Source: Lysinibacillus sp. SGAir0095 | GTDB taxonomy: Bacteria > Bacillota > Bacilli > Bacillales_A > Planococcaceae | Length of the DNA stretch: 64,000 nucleotides | Reading direction: 5' to 3' | Assembly: GCF_005491425.1 (NCBI RefSeq) | Contig: NZ_CP028083.1 | Coordinates: 3,038,001-3,102,000, forward strand | Shown: in pieces, positions 10,695 through 20,345 of the stretch | Numbering within the stretch: the stretch's first letter is position 1 | How the letters are laid out: every line of letters starts with the position of its first letter | Translations under genes and position numbers: made by a program | Notes under the pieces: model-generated | Databases searched by the model: none | Seen by the model: only the letters and a program-made list of their open reading frames with translations | What the model was told of the DNA's origin: nothing

Positions 10695-11051
10695 TTATTT
10701 CCAAGATTCGATGAAGTCAGACTCTTTAAAGCCTAAAGTAACTTTTTCTCCATCTGTCACAAGCGGTCTTTTGATCAACATGCCGTCAGAAGCCAATAAT
10801 TTCAGCTGTTCATCTTCTGACATTGAACTTAATTTATCTTTTAAGCCCAATTCTTTATACTTCATACCAGATGTATTAAAAAACTTTTTTAAAGGAAGCT
10901 CACTTTTTTCCCAGATTGTTTTTAATTCTTCTTTCGATGGGGTCTGTTCCACAATATGAATCGCTTCAAAGTGAATATCATTGTCCTTCAACCATTTTTC
11001 TGCTTTCTTACAAGTTGTACAACGCGGATATTGAATCAATTTAAGCACCAT
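10695..11051 (-). CDS. ArsC/Spx-family thiol protein (YusI type)
   Basis: This 118-residue arsenate-reductase-fold protein has C11 and C14 in YPRCTTCKKAEKW and the family segment PLKKFFNTSGMKYKEL. The ATG at 11051 is seven bases after GGAG. A TTG two codons upstream is too close. Spx itself has a similar fold, but this is the YusI branch by position and by the FFNTSG motif. It probably has a thiol-redox role; the substrate is unknown. Confidence 0.85.
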   Translation of the reverse strand: MVLKLIQYPRCTTCKKAEKWLKDNDIHFEAIHIVEQTPSKEELKTIWEKSELPLKKFFNTSGMKYKELGLKDKLSSMSEDEQLKLLASDGMLIKRPLVTDGEKVTLGFKESDFIESWK

Positions 11052-11127
11052 TAACAAGCTCCTTCACCAATCATTAATTTCATCTAACTAAAGTATATCA
11101 GAGAATTCTTGTGTGTGTATTGTATGT

Positions 11128-11220
11128 GTATCAGGTACATAAATAATTCATAGCGTACCAGGTACACACACAATTCTGAATAGTTAGAATAGTTTGTGTA
11201 CCTGGTACATATACTATTCA
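11128..11220. repeat. Cluster of three GTACCAGGTAC units
   Basis: Two direct copies (core at 11128-11139 and 11155-11168) and one inverted copy (11195-11208) of a roughly 28-base unit lie between yusI and the fadE terminator. Each core is itself a near palindrome. The last two units can pair over 14 perfect bases. No coding potential is seen. Confidence 0.7.
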
Positions 11221-11222
11221 AT

Positions 11223-11256
11223 TAAAAAACGGGCATCCTTTGTTTAGGATGCCCGT
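11223..11256 (-). terminator. Terminator of the fadNAE operon
   Basis: An 11-base stem, ACGGGCATCCT pairing with AGGATGCCCGT, is followed by T residues on the minus strand just after fadE. Confidence 0.9.
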
Positions 11257-11265
11257 CTCGGGTAA

Positions 11266-13047
11266 TTATACGATATATTTTTCTGCTTCAATAAGTTTTA
11301 CTGAAGCTTCGCGTTTTTTCAAGATTAAGTTATAAGGATTGCTTCGAGTTAGTTTACGTAGTGCTGAAAGAGTCATTTTTCCAGCGTCTCCATCAACTGA
11401 TGCCAAGATGGTTTCTTTTGCTTCTTTTTCGATTTCCGCAAACGCTTCTTGACAGAAGATTTCAGTATAAAGAATTTTCTGTTTCGATTTCTCTACACCC
11501 TCACGCTCAATCGCTTTAGCTGTACGAATAACAGCTGATTCCATTGCATACAGCTGGTTTGCAATATTCGCAATGTTAACAAGTACTTCTTGCTCAGCTT
11601 CTAGTTTCGCACCAAACCTCTGAGCAGCTACACCAGCTACTAATACACCGATTTTCTTAGCATTTTTCACAAGATATTTCTCTTGTGCTAATGGCTCATC
11701 ACCAATTTCTTCAGGCATTAGCATCAATAACTCTTCTTGAAGCTTTTGAGCAACTTGAAGTAATGGCAACTCGCCTTTTAGTGCTTTTTTCATGAAAGTT
11801 CCAGGTACGATTAAACGGTTGATTTCGTTAGTCCCTTCGAAAATACGGTTAATACGAGAGTCACGGTAAATACGTTCTACTTCATATTCTGCCATGAAGC
11901 CATATCCACCATGTAATTGAACCGCTTCGTCAGAAATGTAATCTAATGTTTCTGAACCGAAAACTTTCGCAATCGAACATTCAATCGCATATTCAGCAAT
12001 CGCTCCAGCAATTGCTTTCCCATCTTTTTGTTCTTCTGCTGAAAGCTGGCTTAAACGATCCTCGAAGTAACCTACAGTACGATAGTTTAAAGATTCAGAA
12101 GCATAAAGCTGAGAAGCCATAGTTGCGATTTTTTCTTTAGTTAGATTGAAACTTGAAAGTGGTGTTTTAAATTGTTGACGTTGGTTTGTATAAGCAACTG
12201 CTAGTTCTAAAGCACGTTTTGACGCACCTACAGTACCAACCCCTAATTTATAACGACCAATATTTAAAATATTGAACGCGATTACGTGACCGCGGCCAAC
12301 TTCTCCAAGTAAGTTTTCAACAGGAACTTCTGCATCTTCTAAAATTAAAGTACGCGTTGAAGATGATTTTATCCCCATTTTCTTTTCTTCAGCACCTACA
12401 GATACACCTGGGAAATTACGTTCAACGATAAAAGCAGTGAATTTGTCACCATCGATTTTCGCGTAAACAACGAACACATCAGCAAATCCAGCATTTGTAA
12501 TCCATTGCTTTTCCCCGTTTAATACATAATGAGTACCTTCCTCATTAAGCTTGGCAACTGTTTTGGCACCAAGAGCATCCGAACCTGAGCCTGGTTCAGT
12601 CAATGCATAAGCTGCAATTAACTCACCAGATGCAAGTTTTGGCAAGTATTTCGATTTTTGTTCATGGTTTCCGAATAGGACGATCGGTAATGACCCGATC
12701 CCCACGTGCGCACCATGAGTAATAGAGAAACCACCTGCTGGTGACATTTTTTCCGCGATTAAAGCTGAAGAGATTTTATCTAACTCTAAGCCTTCGTATT
12801 CCTCAGGTACATCAGCTGCTAATAAGCCTAGTTCCCCTGCTTTTTTCAATAAACGTACAGAATGCTCAAATTCATGATGCTCTAAATTCTCAACTACTGG
12901 CTTTACTTCGTTTTCAACATAATCTGTCGTTGTTTGAGCGATCATTTTTTGCTCGTCAGTAAAATCCTCAGGTGTAATGACACGGTCTAACTCCACATCT
13001 TCAATTAAAAAACTTCCACCCTTAATAATGTTTGTTGTCTGAACCAT
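11266..13047 (-). CDS. fadE: Acyl-CoA dehydrogenase
   Basis: This 593-residue FadE/YusJ-type enzyme has the classic acyl-CoA dehydrogenase fold over about 400 residues. Visible signatures are ALTEPGSGSDA, QWITNAGFADVF and the C-terminal FAD signature QLHGGYGFMAEYEVERIYRD. A further helical extension of about 180 residues is typical of this branch. It oxidises acyl-CoA to enoyl-CoA in beta-oxidation. The ATG at 13047 is eight bases after GGGGAGG. It is the last gene of fadN-fadA-fadE. Confidence 0.95.
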   Translation of the reverse strand: MVQTTNIIKGGSFLIEDVELDRVITPEDFTDEQKMIAQTTTDYVENEVKPVVENLEHHEFEHSVRLLKKAGELGLLAADVPEEYEGLELDKISSALIAEKMSPAGGFSITHGAHVGIGSLPIVLFGNHEQKSKYLPKLASGELIAAYALTEPGSGSDALGAKTVAKLNEEGTHYVLNGEKQWITNAGFADVFVVYAKIDGDKFTAFIVERNFPGVSVGAEEKKMGIKSSSTRTLILEDAEVPVENLLGEVGRGHVIAFNILNIGRYKLGVGTVGASKRALELAVAYTNQRQQFKTPLSSFNLTKEKIATMASQLYASESLNYRTVGYFEDRLSQLSAEEQKDGKAIAGAIAEYAIECSIAKVFGSETLDYISDEAVQLHGGYGFMAEYEVERIYRDSRINRIFEGTNEINRLIVPGTFMKKALKGELPLLQVAQKLQEELLMLMPEEIGDEPLAQEKYLVKNAKKIGVLVAGVAAQRFGAKLEAEQEVLVNIANIANQLYAMESAVIRTAKAIEREGVEKSKQKILYTEIFCQEAFAEIEKEAKETILASVDGDAGKMTLSALRKLTRSNPYNLILKKREASVKLIEAEKYIV

Positions 13048-13128
13048 TTTTACTTCCTCCCCTTTATTCAATAATGATCATAAAACACTTCGAAAGCGAT
13101 TCTTTCATATTCCCATCTTATATAGAAA

Positions 13129-13182
13129 AGCTTTAGACACTCATCTCCCGGAGGCAACGGTAGTAGTCGATTGCCTAAAGCT
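13129..13182 (-). repeat. Intercistronic dyad between fadA and fadE
   Basis: AGCTTTA (13129-13135) can pair with TAAAGCT (13176-13182), enclosing a second stem of GGCAA (13153-13157) with TTGCC (13171-13175). There is no T run, so an mRNA-processing or stability element is more likely than a terminator. Confidence 0.4.
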
Positions 13183-13209
13183 AATCAACAAATTAACAAA
13201 ACTTATAAA

Positions 13210-14382
13210 TTATAAAACTTCAATTACTCCGGCAGCACCCATTCCGCCACCGATACACATTGTAATAACGCCATATTTTTTGCCTTGACGTTTTAGCTCA
13301 TGGATCAGTTTTAAGGTTAAAATGGCACCTGTTGCACCAAGAGGATGGCCTAAAGCAATCGCCCCACCGTTAACATTCACTTTTTCCATATCAATTCCCA
13401 AATGGCGAACCACTTGAATCGATTGAGAAGCAAAGGCTTCATTTAGCTCCCAAAGGTCGATATCATCAATTGATAGACCAGCGATTTTTAACGCTTTTGG
13501 TACTGCTTCAATCGGACCAATTCCCATTACTTCGGGTGGAACGCCACCAACTGCAAAGCCTAAAAACTTCGCCATTGGTTTTAATCCTTGATTTTCTGCT
13601 TCTTCACGGTCCATTACAAGAACAGCCGCAGCACCATCAGATGTTTGAGAAGCATTCCCTGCCGTTACAGAGCCTTTTACATTAAAGGCTGGGCGTAATT
13701 TAGCAAGACCTTCCACAGATGTACCTGGTCGAACCCCTTCATCTGTATCAAAAGTAAATGTTCTCGATTGAAGTTTATCGTTGCCATCAACATAATGCTG
13801 AACAACTTCAATTGGAACGATTTCATCTTTAAATTTACCTTCTTTAATCGCTTTTTCAGCTAATTCATGAGAACGAACTGCAAAAGCATCCTGATCTTCC
13901 CTGCTTACTTCATAGCGATTGGCTACTTCCTCAGCAGTATGACCCATACTCATATAATATTGAGGTGCTTCTTCAGCTAGCTTGGGATTAAGACGGACAG
14001 TATTTCCTGTCATTGGAATCATGCTCATTGATTCCACTCCACCAGCAAGAACGGCTTTAGAATGGCCTAGCATTACACGTTCTGCTGCATAAGCTATTGC
14101 TTGAAGACCTGAAGAACAAAAACGGTTAATTGTGATTGCCGGTGTTGAATCTGGCAGCCCCGCCAATGCACCGATATTTCGCGCAACATTCATTCCTTGT
14201 TCTGCTTCAGGCATTGCACAACCCATAATCAAATCATCTATAGGACCTTCATAGCCAGCTCTTTTTAATGTTTCTTTTACTACTATTGCCCCAAAATCAT
14301 CAGGACGTACGGTTGCAAGTGATCCTTTTTTCGCCTTAGCAATTGGCGTTCTTGCACCTGCTACAATTACGGCTTCACGCAT
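13210..14382 (-). CDS. fadA: Acetyl-CoA C-acyltransferase (3-ketoacyl-CoA thiolase)
   Basis: This 390-residue thiolase has the nucleophile C89 in [11 protein letters not shown], the [15 protein letters not shown] histidine motif and the C-terminal active cysteine in [11 protein letters not shown]. It cleaves 3-ketoacyl-CoA with CoA to release acetyl-CoA. The ATG at 14382 follows a GGGGG ribosome site, so the seven extra upstream codons are not used. It is the middle gene of the operon (yusK in B. subtilis). Confidence 0.95.
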   Translation of the reverse strand: MREAVIVAGARTPIAKAKKGSLATVRPDDFGAIVVKETLKRAGYEGPIDDLIMGCAMPEAEQGMNVARNIGALAGLPDSTPAITINRFCSSGLQAIAYAAERVMLGHSKAVLAGGVESMSMIPMTGNTVRLNPKLAEEAPQYYMSMGHTAEEVANRYEVSREDQDAFAVRSHELAEKAIKEGKFKDEIVPIEVVQHYVDGNDKLQSRTFTFDTDEGVRPGTSVEGLAKLRPAFNVKGSVTAGNASQTSDGAAAVLVMDREEAENQGLKPMAKFLGFAVGGVPPEVMGIGPIEAVPKALKIAGLSIDDIDLWELNEAFASQSIQVVRHLGIDMEKVNVNGGAIALGHPLGATGAILTLKLIHELKRQGKKYGVITMCIGGGMGAAGVIEVL

Positions 14383-14447
14383 TTGTGTATCCCCCTTATT
14401 CATTGCTTATGTTAATTCAGTCTTCGTACAGTTTATGAATTCACAAA

Positions 14448-16832
14448 TCAGTTACGTAGTGGTTTCCCCTTGATAAGCATGTGCTGCATTCTAGCTTGTG
14501 ATTTCGGATCAGCTACAAGACTTAAAAATGCTTCGCGTTCTAAGTTGAGTAAATACTCTTCTGAAACGCTTGTTCCGTATGGTACAAGTCCTCCTGCAAT
14601 TACGTAGGCTAGCTTTTTCGCGATTTTCAAATCATGCTCACTGATAAAGCCTGATTGGAACATACCCTGTGCTCCTAATAAAAGTGTTGCATAACCCGGT
14701 GCGCCAACAACCTTCACTTTTTTAGGAACCGGTGCTGTATAACCAGCCTCTGAAAGCGCAAGTACAGCTTGTTTTGCATCATAGATTAAATGATCTGGAT
14801 TAACTGAAATTCCATCAGCAAAGCTTAGGAAGTTATTGTCGCGTGCTTCTTCACCCGATGTAGAAACAGTAGCCATTGCAATTGTTTCAAACACCTTATT
14901 GGCAATTGCTTGATAGTCAATTTCCACTCCGTTTGGTAGACCTTTCAAGAATTTTTCATAGAGTGCTAGATTACCTCCACCACCTGGAATTAAACCTACC
15001 CCTACCTCTACTAAGCCCATATACGTTTCACTGGATGCTTGGATATGAGCAGCCGGTAAACAAACTTCCGAACCCCCACCCAGCGTCATGCCAAATGGTG
15101 CAGCCACAACAGGCTTTGTACTGTATTTCACTCGACGCATCGCTTTTTGGAATGCACGAATTGTATAGTCTAATTCAAAAATATTATCATCTTGAGCTTC
15201 CATTAAAATCATGCCCAGGTTCGCACCGACGCAGAAGTTTTTGCCTTGGTTTCCAATCACAAGCCCTTTGTAATTGGCTTCAACTTCATCAATTGCGAAA
15301 TTCAGCATTTGGATAATGTCTAGTCCGATTGCATTAGATTTCGAGTGGAACTCTAGTAAAGCAACTCCATCCCCTAAATCTATTAAACTAGCGCCTGAAT
15401 TCGATTTAATAACCCCTTGTTTTTTCTTATAGCGTTTTAAATCGATTACTTTTTCATTAACCGGGACTTTCACATACTCAGATCCGTTGTAATAAGCTAA
15501 ATCTCCATCTAATTCTGTATAGAATGATTCAAACCCTTGAGATAAAAACTCCTTAACGAAGCCAGGTACTTCCCTGCCTTCTGCTTCCATTTTTTCTACG
15601 GATTGCTTAACACCGATAGCATCCCACATTTCAAATGGGCCTTGTGTCCAGCCGAAGCCCCATTTCATGGCATTATCGATTTCCACAATACTATCAGCAA
15701 TGACACCTGTCATTTCAGCAGAGTAAAGTAATGTTGGAGCAAAAATGTTCCATAATAATTCACCTGTACGATCTTTGGCATAAACAAGTGTCTTCACTTT
15801 ATTTGGAAGACCTTTTGTTTGTTTGGCCATCTCAATAGAAGGTGTTTGCAGTTTTTTCGCTGGTACATATGCTAAAGTTTCAGGGTCAATCTCAAGAATG
15901 TCTTTCCCCTTTTTCAAGAAGAAACCTTGACCTGATTTCGCACCTAACCAACCATTTTCAACTAATTTTTTCATAAGTTCTGGCACTTCAAATACTTTTT
16001 GCTCTTCGCTAGTAGTTTGATCATAAACAGTTTTAGCTACGTGCAGGAATGTATCTAGTCCTACGACATCTAAAGTTCTAAACGTAGCTGATTTTGCTCG
16101 GCCAATTAATGTCCCAGTTACCGAGTCAACTTCTCCTACTGAATATCCACGCTCTAACATTTCTCTTAATGTCACTAATAACCCATATGTGCCGATTCGG
16201 TTCGCAACAAAGTTTGGTGTATCTTTACCGATTACAACCCCTTTACCCAGCACATCTTCGGCAAACGTTTTCATAAAGGAAACAACCGTTGGCAACGTTT
16301 GTTCTGTCGGAATGACTTCTAATAGTTTTAAATATCTTGGTGGATTAAAGAAATGTGTACCTAAAAAGTGCTTTTGGAAATCCTCTGAAAGACCTTCACT
16401 CATGGCATTTACGCTAATCCCGGAAGTATTTGAACTAATAATTGTTCCTGGTTTACGTACCAAATCTATTCGTTCAAATAGATTCTTCTTAATATCTAAG
16501 TTTTCAACCACCACTTCGATTATCCAGTCAACGTCCTTTAGCTTATCTAAATCATCCTCTAAATTCCCCGCAGAGATTAGTGCTAAATTTTTCTTGGATG
16601 TGAGTGGTGCTGGTTTATGCTTTAACAATTTTTGAATTGCACTAGTCGCAAAACGATTTCGAATAGCAGGGTGTTCCAGTGTAAGTCCCTTTGCTTCTTC
16701 TTCTTTCGTTAACTCTCTTGGTACTATATCTAATAATATTGTTGGAATCCCGATGTTTGCTAAATGTGCTGCAATTCCTGATCCCATTACCCCTGAACCG
16801 AGTACGGCTGCTTTTTGAATTTTGTAAGACAT
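14448..16832 (-). CDS. fadN: 3-hydroxyacyl-CoA dehydrogenase / enoyl-CoA hydratase
   Basis: The 794-residue fusion begins with an NAD-binding Rossmann motif, LGSGVMGSGI (residues 11-20). Both 3-hydroxyacyl-CoA dehydrogenase domains follow, including HFFNPPRYLKLLEVI. The C-terminal third has a crotonase-fold hydratase segment (FCVGANLGMI and LGGGSEVCLPA). The order of the two activities is reversed compared with E. coli FadB, as in B. subtilis YusL. The ATG at 16832 is six bases after AAGGGGG. First gene of the fadNAE operon. Confidence 0.95.
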   Translation of the reverse strand: MSYKIQKAAVLGSGVMGSGIAAHLANIGIPTILLDIVPRELTKEEEAKGLTLEHPAIRNRFATSAIQKLLKHKPAPLTSKKNLALISAGNLEDDLDKLKDVDWIIEVVVENLDIKKNLFERIDLVRKPGTIISSNTSGISVNAMSEGLSEDFQKHFLGTHFFNPPRYLKLLEVIPTEQTLPTVVSFMKTFAEDVLGKGVVIGKDTPNFVANRIGTYGLLVTLREMLERGYSVGEVDSVTGTLIGRAKSATFRTLDVVGLDTFLHVAKTVYDQTTSEEQKVFEVPELMKKLVENGWLGAKSGQGFFLKKGKDILEIDPETLAYVPAKKLQTPSIEMAKQTKGLPNKVKTLVYAKDRTGELLWNIFAPTLLYSAEMTGVIADSIVEIDNAMKWGFGWTQGPFEMWDAIGVKQSVEKMEAEGREVPGFVKEFLSQGFESFYTELDGDLAYYNGSEYVKVPVNEKVIDLKRYKKKQGVIKSNSGASLIDLGDGVALLEFHSKSNAIGLDIIQMLNFAIDEVEANYKGLVIGNQGKNFCVGANLGMILMEAQDDNIFELDYTIRAFQKAMRRVKYSTKPVVAAPFGMTLGGGSEVCLPAAHIQASSETYMGLVEVGVGLIPGGGGNLALYEKFLKGLPNGVEIDYQAIANKVFETIAMATVSTSGEEARDNNFLSFADGISVNPDHLIYDAKQAVLALSEAGYTAPVPKKVKVVGAPGYATLLLGAQGMFQSGFISEHDLKIAKKLAYVIAGGLVPYGTSVSEEYLLNLEREAFLSLVADPKSQARMQHMLIKGKPLRN

Positions 16833-16852
16833 AAACATCCCCCTTAATCCTT

Positions 16853-16870
16853 TGAATGAATACTCATTCA
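16853..16870. promoter_or_regulatory. FadR operator upstream of fadN
   Basis: TGAATGAATACTCATTCA fits the B. subtilis FadR consensus TGAATGANTANTCATTCA exactly. It lies 20 bases upstream of the fadN start. Long-chain acyl-CoA would relieve repression by FadR (TetR family), whose gene is not in this window. A half-site-like TCATTCATT lies near 17039. Confidence 0.9.
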
Positions 16871-17110
16871 TTTTATGCCGAAAAAAAATAAATTCATAAA
16901 ATTTAATTCTTTAAATCACTTTTTCTGTTCTTAGTGTAGATGATTTCCTTAAATTTAGCAACCACTTTTAACTTAATTTTCTAAATAATTCAGATGATTT
17001 TTTCTAAATTAGTAGAGTTATTACTATTTTATGAACAATCATTCATTAAGTCAAAATACTTTTCCCAATAATTTAAAATGTGTACACTACATATAAGGAG
17101 AGTGATTATA

Positions 17111-17425
17111 ATGCAAAATATTACTACAAATGAACAATTTAACGAAATTATCGCATCTGAACAACCTGTGATTGTAAAATTCTACGCTGGTTGGTGCCCA
17201 GATTGCACACGCATGAACATGTTTATTGATCCAATTATTGAAGAATACAATCAATACACATGGTATGAAATGAACCGTGATGATTTCCCTGAACTAGCAG
17301 AAAAATATCAAGTGATGGGGATTCCAAGTTTATTGATCTTCAAAAACAGTGAAAAACTTGCACACTTACACAGTGCAAACGCAAAATCACCTGAAGATGT
17401 AAAAGAATTCTTAAACGCTCAATAA
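17111..17425 (+). CDS. Thioredoxin-family protein (YdbP type)
   Basis: This 104-residue cytoplasmic thioredoxin-fold protein has active site WCPDC (C29, C32) and cis-proline in MGIPSLLIF. It closely resembles B. subtilis YdbP, sharing the AHLHSANAKSPE segment near the C terminus. AAGGAGAG precedes the ATG at 17111, so the first 11 codons of the longer frame are untranslated. It is probably a thiol-disulfide reductase; no partner is known. Confidence 0.88.
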   Translation: MQNITTNEQFNEIIASEQPVIVKFYAGWCPDCTRMNMFIDPIIEEYNQYTWYEMNRDDFPELAEKYQVMGIPSLLIFKNSEKLAHLHSANAKSPEDVKEFLNAQ

Positions 17426-17446
17426 TTATTAAGTTTGTAGACTTTT

Positions 17447-17489
17447 AGCTATGAATAGGTTGTAGAAACTTTATTCATAGCTTTTTTTA
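17447..17489 (+). terminator. Terminator after the thioredoxin-like gene
   Basis: AGCTATGAATA pairs perfectly with TATTCATAGCT (11 bases) and is followed by seven T residues. Confidence 0.9.
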
Positions 17490-17546
17490 TGCTTACATTA
17501 GTGGAAATTATTTAGTCTAAGATAGAATTTAAGGGGATGAAGTTGA

Positions 17547-17750
17547 ATGCCATATGTAAATATCAAAATTACCAATGAAGACGTGACACCAGAAAAAAAA
17601 GCTGCCCTCATTAAAGGCGCAACTCAATTACTTGTAGATGTACTCGGTAAAAACCCCGCAACAACAGTTGTAGTGATTGACGAAGTCGATACCGACAACT
17701 GGGGCATCGCCGGAGAGACTGTAACCAGCAGAAGAAAAGAAGGAAAATAA
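17547..17750 (+). CDS. 4-oxalocrotonate tautomerase family protein
   Basis: This is a 67-residue protein whose second residue is proline. After removal of Met, Pro-1 is the catalytic base of this family (PYVNIKIT). The length and the C-terminal TVTSRRKEG fit the small 4-OT class, which assembles into hexamers. No catabolic genes lie nearby, so the physiological substrate cannot be inferred. AAGGGG precedes the start. Confidence 0.88.
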   Translation: MPYVNIKITNEDVTPEKKAALIKGATQLLVDVLGKNPATTVVVIDEVDTDNWGIAGETVTSRRKEGK

Positions 17751-17760
17751 ATAGTATATT

Positions 17761-17799
17761 AGTGGAGAAAACCGAATCATCTTCTCCACTCTATTTTTT
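17761..17799 (+). terminator. Terminator after the tautomerase gene
   Basis: AGTGGAGAA pairs with TTCTCCACT and is followed by a T run. Confidence 0.8.
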
Positions 17800-17883
17800 G
17801 CATAGACTCTTTCTAATAGACACTCCTCTGAATCCCCTCCAGCTTTCGTTCAATAACCACAACTACTAGATGATTCTTCAATT

Positions 17884-18624
17884 TTATTTCATGGCCGTTC
17901 GCAATAAACTCTCCCAACCGTCAGTTTCTCTTTCAATCCCTAAGATCCCGTATATTTCCTCTAGCTTGCGGATTTCATAGGTAGGTATAATTTCAGTGCT
18001 AAGACGCACTTGTTCCTTAATGTTAACCCAGCAAGTGTCGATTCCGGCATTCCAGCCGCCTGTCACGTCAGCACTAAAGGAATCTCCGATGATTAACGTT
18101 TTACTCAAATCTAAATTTTCGATGTGAGAAAAAGTATAGTCGAAAAAGCCTTTCATCGGTTTTTGATAGCCTGTATCCTCTGAAACGAATACTTTTTTAA
18201 AATACGGATCTAGACCTGAATCCTTTAAGCGTTTTTGCTGTGTGGGTGAAGCACCGTTTGTCACAATATATAAATCAAATTCAGTATGCAGCCTTTGAAT
18301 TAAATCCAATGCTCCCTCTATTGAATGATGACCTTCCGAAAGATATCTTCGGTAGTTTTTCTCCAAAGCCACACCGTCCACATTGATGCCATACTGTTCG
18401 AATAATAGAGCAAATCGCTTATTTACAACTTCATCCCGGTCCATCTCATCATTTTCATATGCCTTCCATAATGACTCATTTATTTTTTTGTAATTCGCTT
18501 TAATGTCGGGTGTTAATGTAAACTGTTGATCGTTAAATAGGTTTTGGAGGGCGACTTCCTCCGAAGCCCCAAAGTCCAGCAGAGTATCATCTAAATCAAA
18601 TAACAAAGTTTTATATTGTCCCAT
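17884..18624 (-). CDS. YjjG-family HAD phosphatase (nucleotidase)
   Basis: This 246-residue haloacid-dehalogenase enzyme has motif I DLDDTLLDF (residues 10-18), motif II IVTNG, motif III KP in GYQKPMKGFFDYT and motif IV IIGDSFSADVTGG. The arrangement matches the YjjG/YfnB noncanonical pyrimidine nucleotidase subfamily, which removes phosphate from aberrant nucleotides. The helical cap lies at residues 20-90. It is a single gene with no clear partners. Confidence 0.88.
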   Translation of the reverse strand: MGQYKTLLFDLDDTLLDFGASEEVALQNLFNDQQFTLTPDIKANYKKINESLWKAYENDEMDRDEVVNKRFALLFEQYGINVDGVALEKNYRRYLSEGHHSIEGALDLIQRLHTEFDLYIVTNGASPTQQKRLKDSGLDPYFKKVFVSEDTGYQKPMKGFFDYTFSHIENLDLSKTLIIGDSFSADVTGGWNAGIDTCWVNIKEQVRLSTEIIPTYEIRKLEEIYGILGIERETDGWESLLRTAMK

Positions 18625-18732
18625 TGTGCTCTCCTATTCTTTTTTAAAATTCTCTTATAAAATTATAGCATTCATTTGTACACAATACTTCATATCCCAT
18701 ATGATAATAGTAAGAAGGTGTGAGGTGAAGAT

Positions 18733-19239
18733 ATGAAAGTTCAACTAAATGTACAAGGAATCTCCCAATATAACAAAGACATTAGCCCACGATATCAGAA
18801 CTCTGCTTGTGGCCCTACTACAGTATTTGTCATTTTAAATTACCATAACTATCAGCAAGCTAAAAATATCAATGACCTATACAAACTTCTAGGTGGAACT
18901 AAAATCGGTCTATTTAGATGGCGACTGATTAAAAATTTAAGAAAACTCTTAGGTCCCAAATGGAATGTATCTCGCTGCACACTAGCTGAAAGCCTGAAAG
19001 AACTTGAGGCTGGAAGACCGGTTGCCATGAAATTTGATAAACACTTCACGTTTCAATGGTTGGCAAAACCCACTTTCAACTACCACTGGGTTCCATTAAT
19101 CGGTTATCTCATCCAGGATGATGAGCTTTATTTAATCCTCCATGATAACGGTGGACGAAATCGTGAAAGCCAAATCAGAAAAGTTCGCTTTGCCGATAAC
19201 CACAAAGTATTAAGCTTCGTAAAAATAGAGCCAAAGTGA
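18733..19239 (+). CDS. C39-like peptidase family protein
   Basis: This 168-residue protein resembles papain-like C39_2 proteins. The nucleophile would be the cysteine in NSACGPTTVF (about residue 27), with a histidine in NYHWVPLIGY and an acidic residue in LHDNGG. No signal peptide is visible, which is unusual because many relatives are exported. The substrate is unknown. It could process peptides inside the cell, or be exported by an unrecognised route. Confidence 0.75.
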   Translation: MKVQLNVQGISQYNKDISPRYQNSACGPTTVFVILNYHNYQQAKNINDLYKLLGGTKIGLFRWRLIKNLRKLLGPKWNVSRCTLAESLKELEAGRPVAMKFDKHFTFQWLAKPTFNYHWVPLIGYLIQDDELYLILHDNGGRNRESQIRKVRFADNHKVLSFVKIEPK

Positions 19240-19267
19240 TCCCCAAAATCACCCTGGCTCTAATAAT

Positions 19268-20155
19268 TTAAACTAATGAATATAAAGAACGTGCATGTTT
19301 CGCAATTAAGCTTAACCCTCTGTCATTAAGACGTGAAAAAGTTTCTTGCGCATAATCCTTCAAAATTAGCTCTTCTAAGTTAGCATCAATCTGCATATCT
19401 CTTTGAATTTTAGCTAACTGATGTGAAAGCTTCAACATTTCTAGGTTCTCGCTTACTTTATTACGTTGGGCTGGTTTTAGTACAGCTAAATTCTCCAATA
19501 CCCCATCGATAGATCCGTAACTTTGGATTAGCTGTAACGCAGTTTTTGGACCAATACCCTTCACTCCGGGATAACCATCACTTGAGTCACCCATAAAGGC
19601 CTTTACATCCGCAAACTTGTAAGGTTCAATTAAGTATTCTTCTTTGAAACGTTCTTCTGTATAGACGTCGTATTCAGAATATCCTTTTTTTGTGAAGGCA
19701 ATTTGTGTAGAGGGATTTAATAATTGAAGTAAATCCTTGTCACCTGAGATGACCGTAATGGAAGCTTCATCCTTCCATTTTTCGATCATTGAGCCAATCA
19801 TATCGTCAGCTTCCATACCGACTTCCCCAAAGTTTTGCCAGCCAATCATCTCTGATACTTCTTTCGCCATATCGAATTGAGGCAGCATTTCTTCTGGTGG
19901 TGCAGGACGATTTGCTTTATAGCCATCAAAAATTTCATTTCGGAAGGTTTGTGCGCCCATATCCCAGCAAACGGCAAGATGGGTAGGGTTATAAATTGAT
20001 TGAGCAGTTAAAACATGGCGGGCAAATCCTTGAACCCCATTGGTCGGTGTTCCATCTGCCAAACGAATATAATGCCCCATCGCACTAGAGGCAAAAAAAG
20101 AACGGAATAATAGAGCCATTCCATCCACTATTAAAAGATGTGGTTTATTTGTCAT
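19268..20155 (-). CDS. 5'-3' exonuclease (YpcP/FEN-like)
   Basis: The 295-residue protein is homologous to the N-terminal 5' nuclease domain of DNA polymerase I. Visible are the N-terminal LLIVDGMALLFRSF, the acidic metal ligands in GMEADDMIGS and SGDKDLLQL, and the helix-hairpin-helix GYPGVKGIGPKTA. It corresponds to the free-standing YpcP of B. subtilis, which can remove RNA primers and flaps alongside Pol I. Confidence 0.92.
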   Translation of the reverse strand: MTNKPHLLIVDGMALLFRSFFASSAMGHYIRLADGTPTNGVQGFARHVLTAQSIYNPTHLAVCWDMGAQTFRNEIFDGYKANRPAPPEEMLPQFDMAKEVSEMIGWQNFGEVGMEADDMIGSMIEKWKDEASITVISGDKDLLQLLNPSTQIAFTKKGYSEYDVYTEERFKEEYLIEPYKFADVKAFMGDSSDGYPGVKGIGPKTALQLIQSYGSIDGVLENLAVLKPAQRNKVSENLEMLKLSHQLAKIQRDMQIDANLEELILKDYAQETFSRLNDRGLSLIAKHARSLYSLV

Positions 20156-20345
20156 CTGAAAAATCCTCTCTAAATCTAGTGTTCTTATTATAACAAAACT
20201 ATTGCCAGATGAGATGACAATTCAATTGTTAATTAATTCATATTGAACTTTTTTCTAGGTAAAAATCTTAACTCGCCTTTAGCAGGTTGAGTTGATGTCT
20301 CAACTTTGCAAATACCCAACAGCTTAAAATGGAATGGATTAGCTC

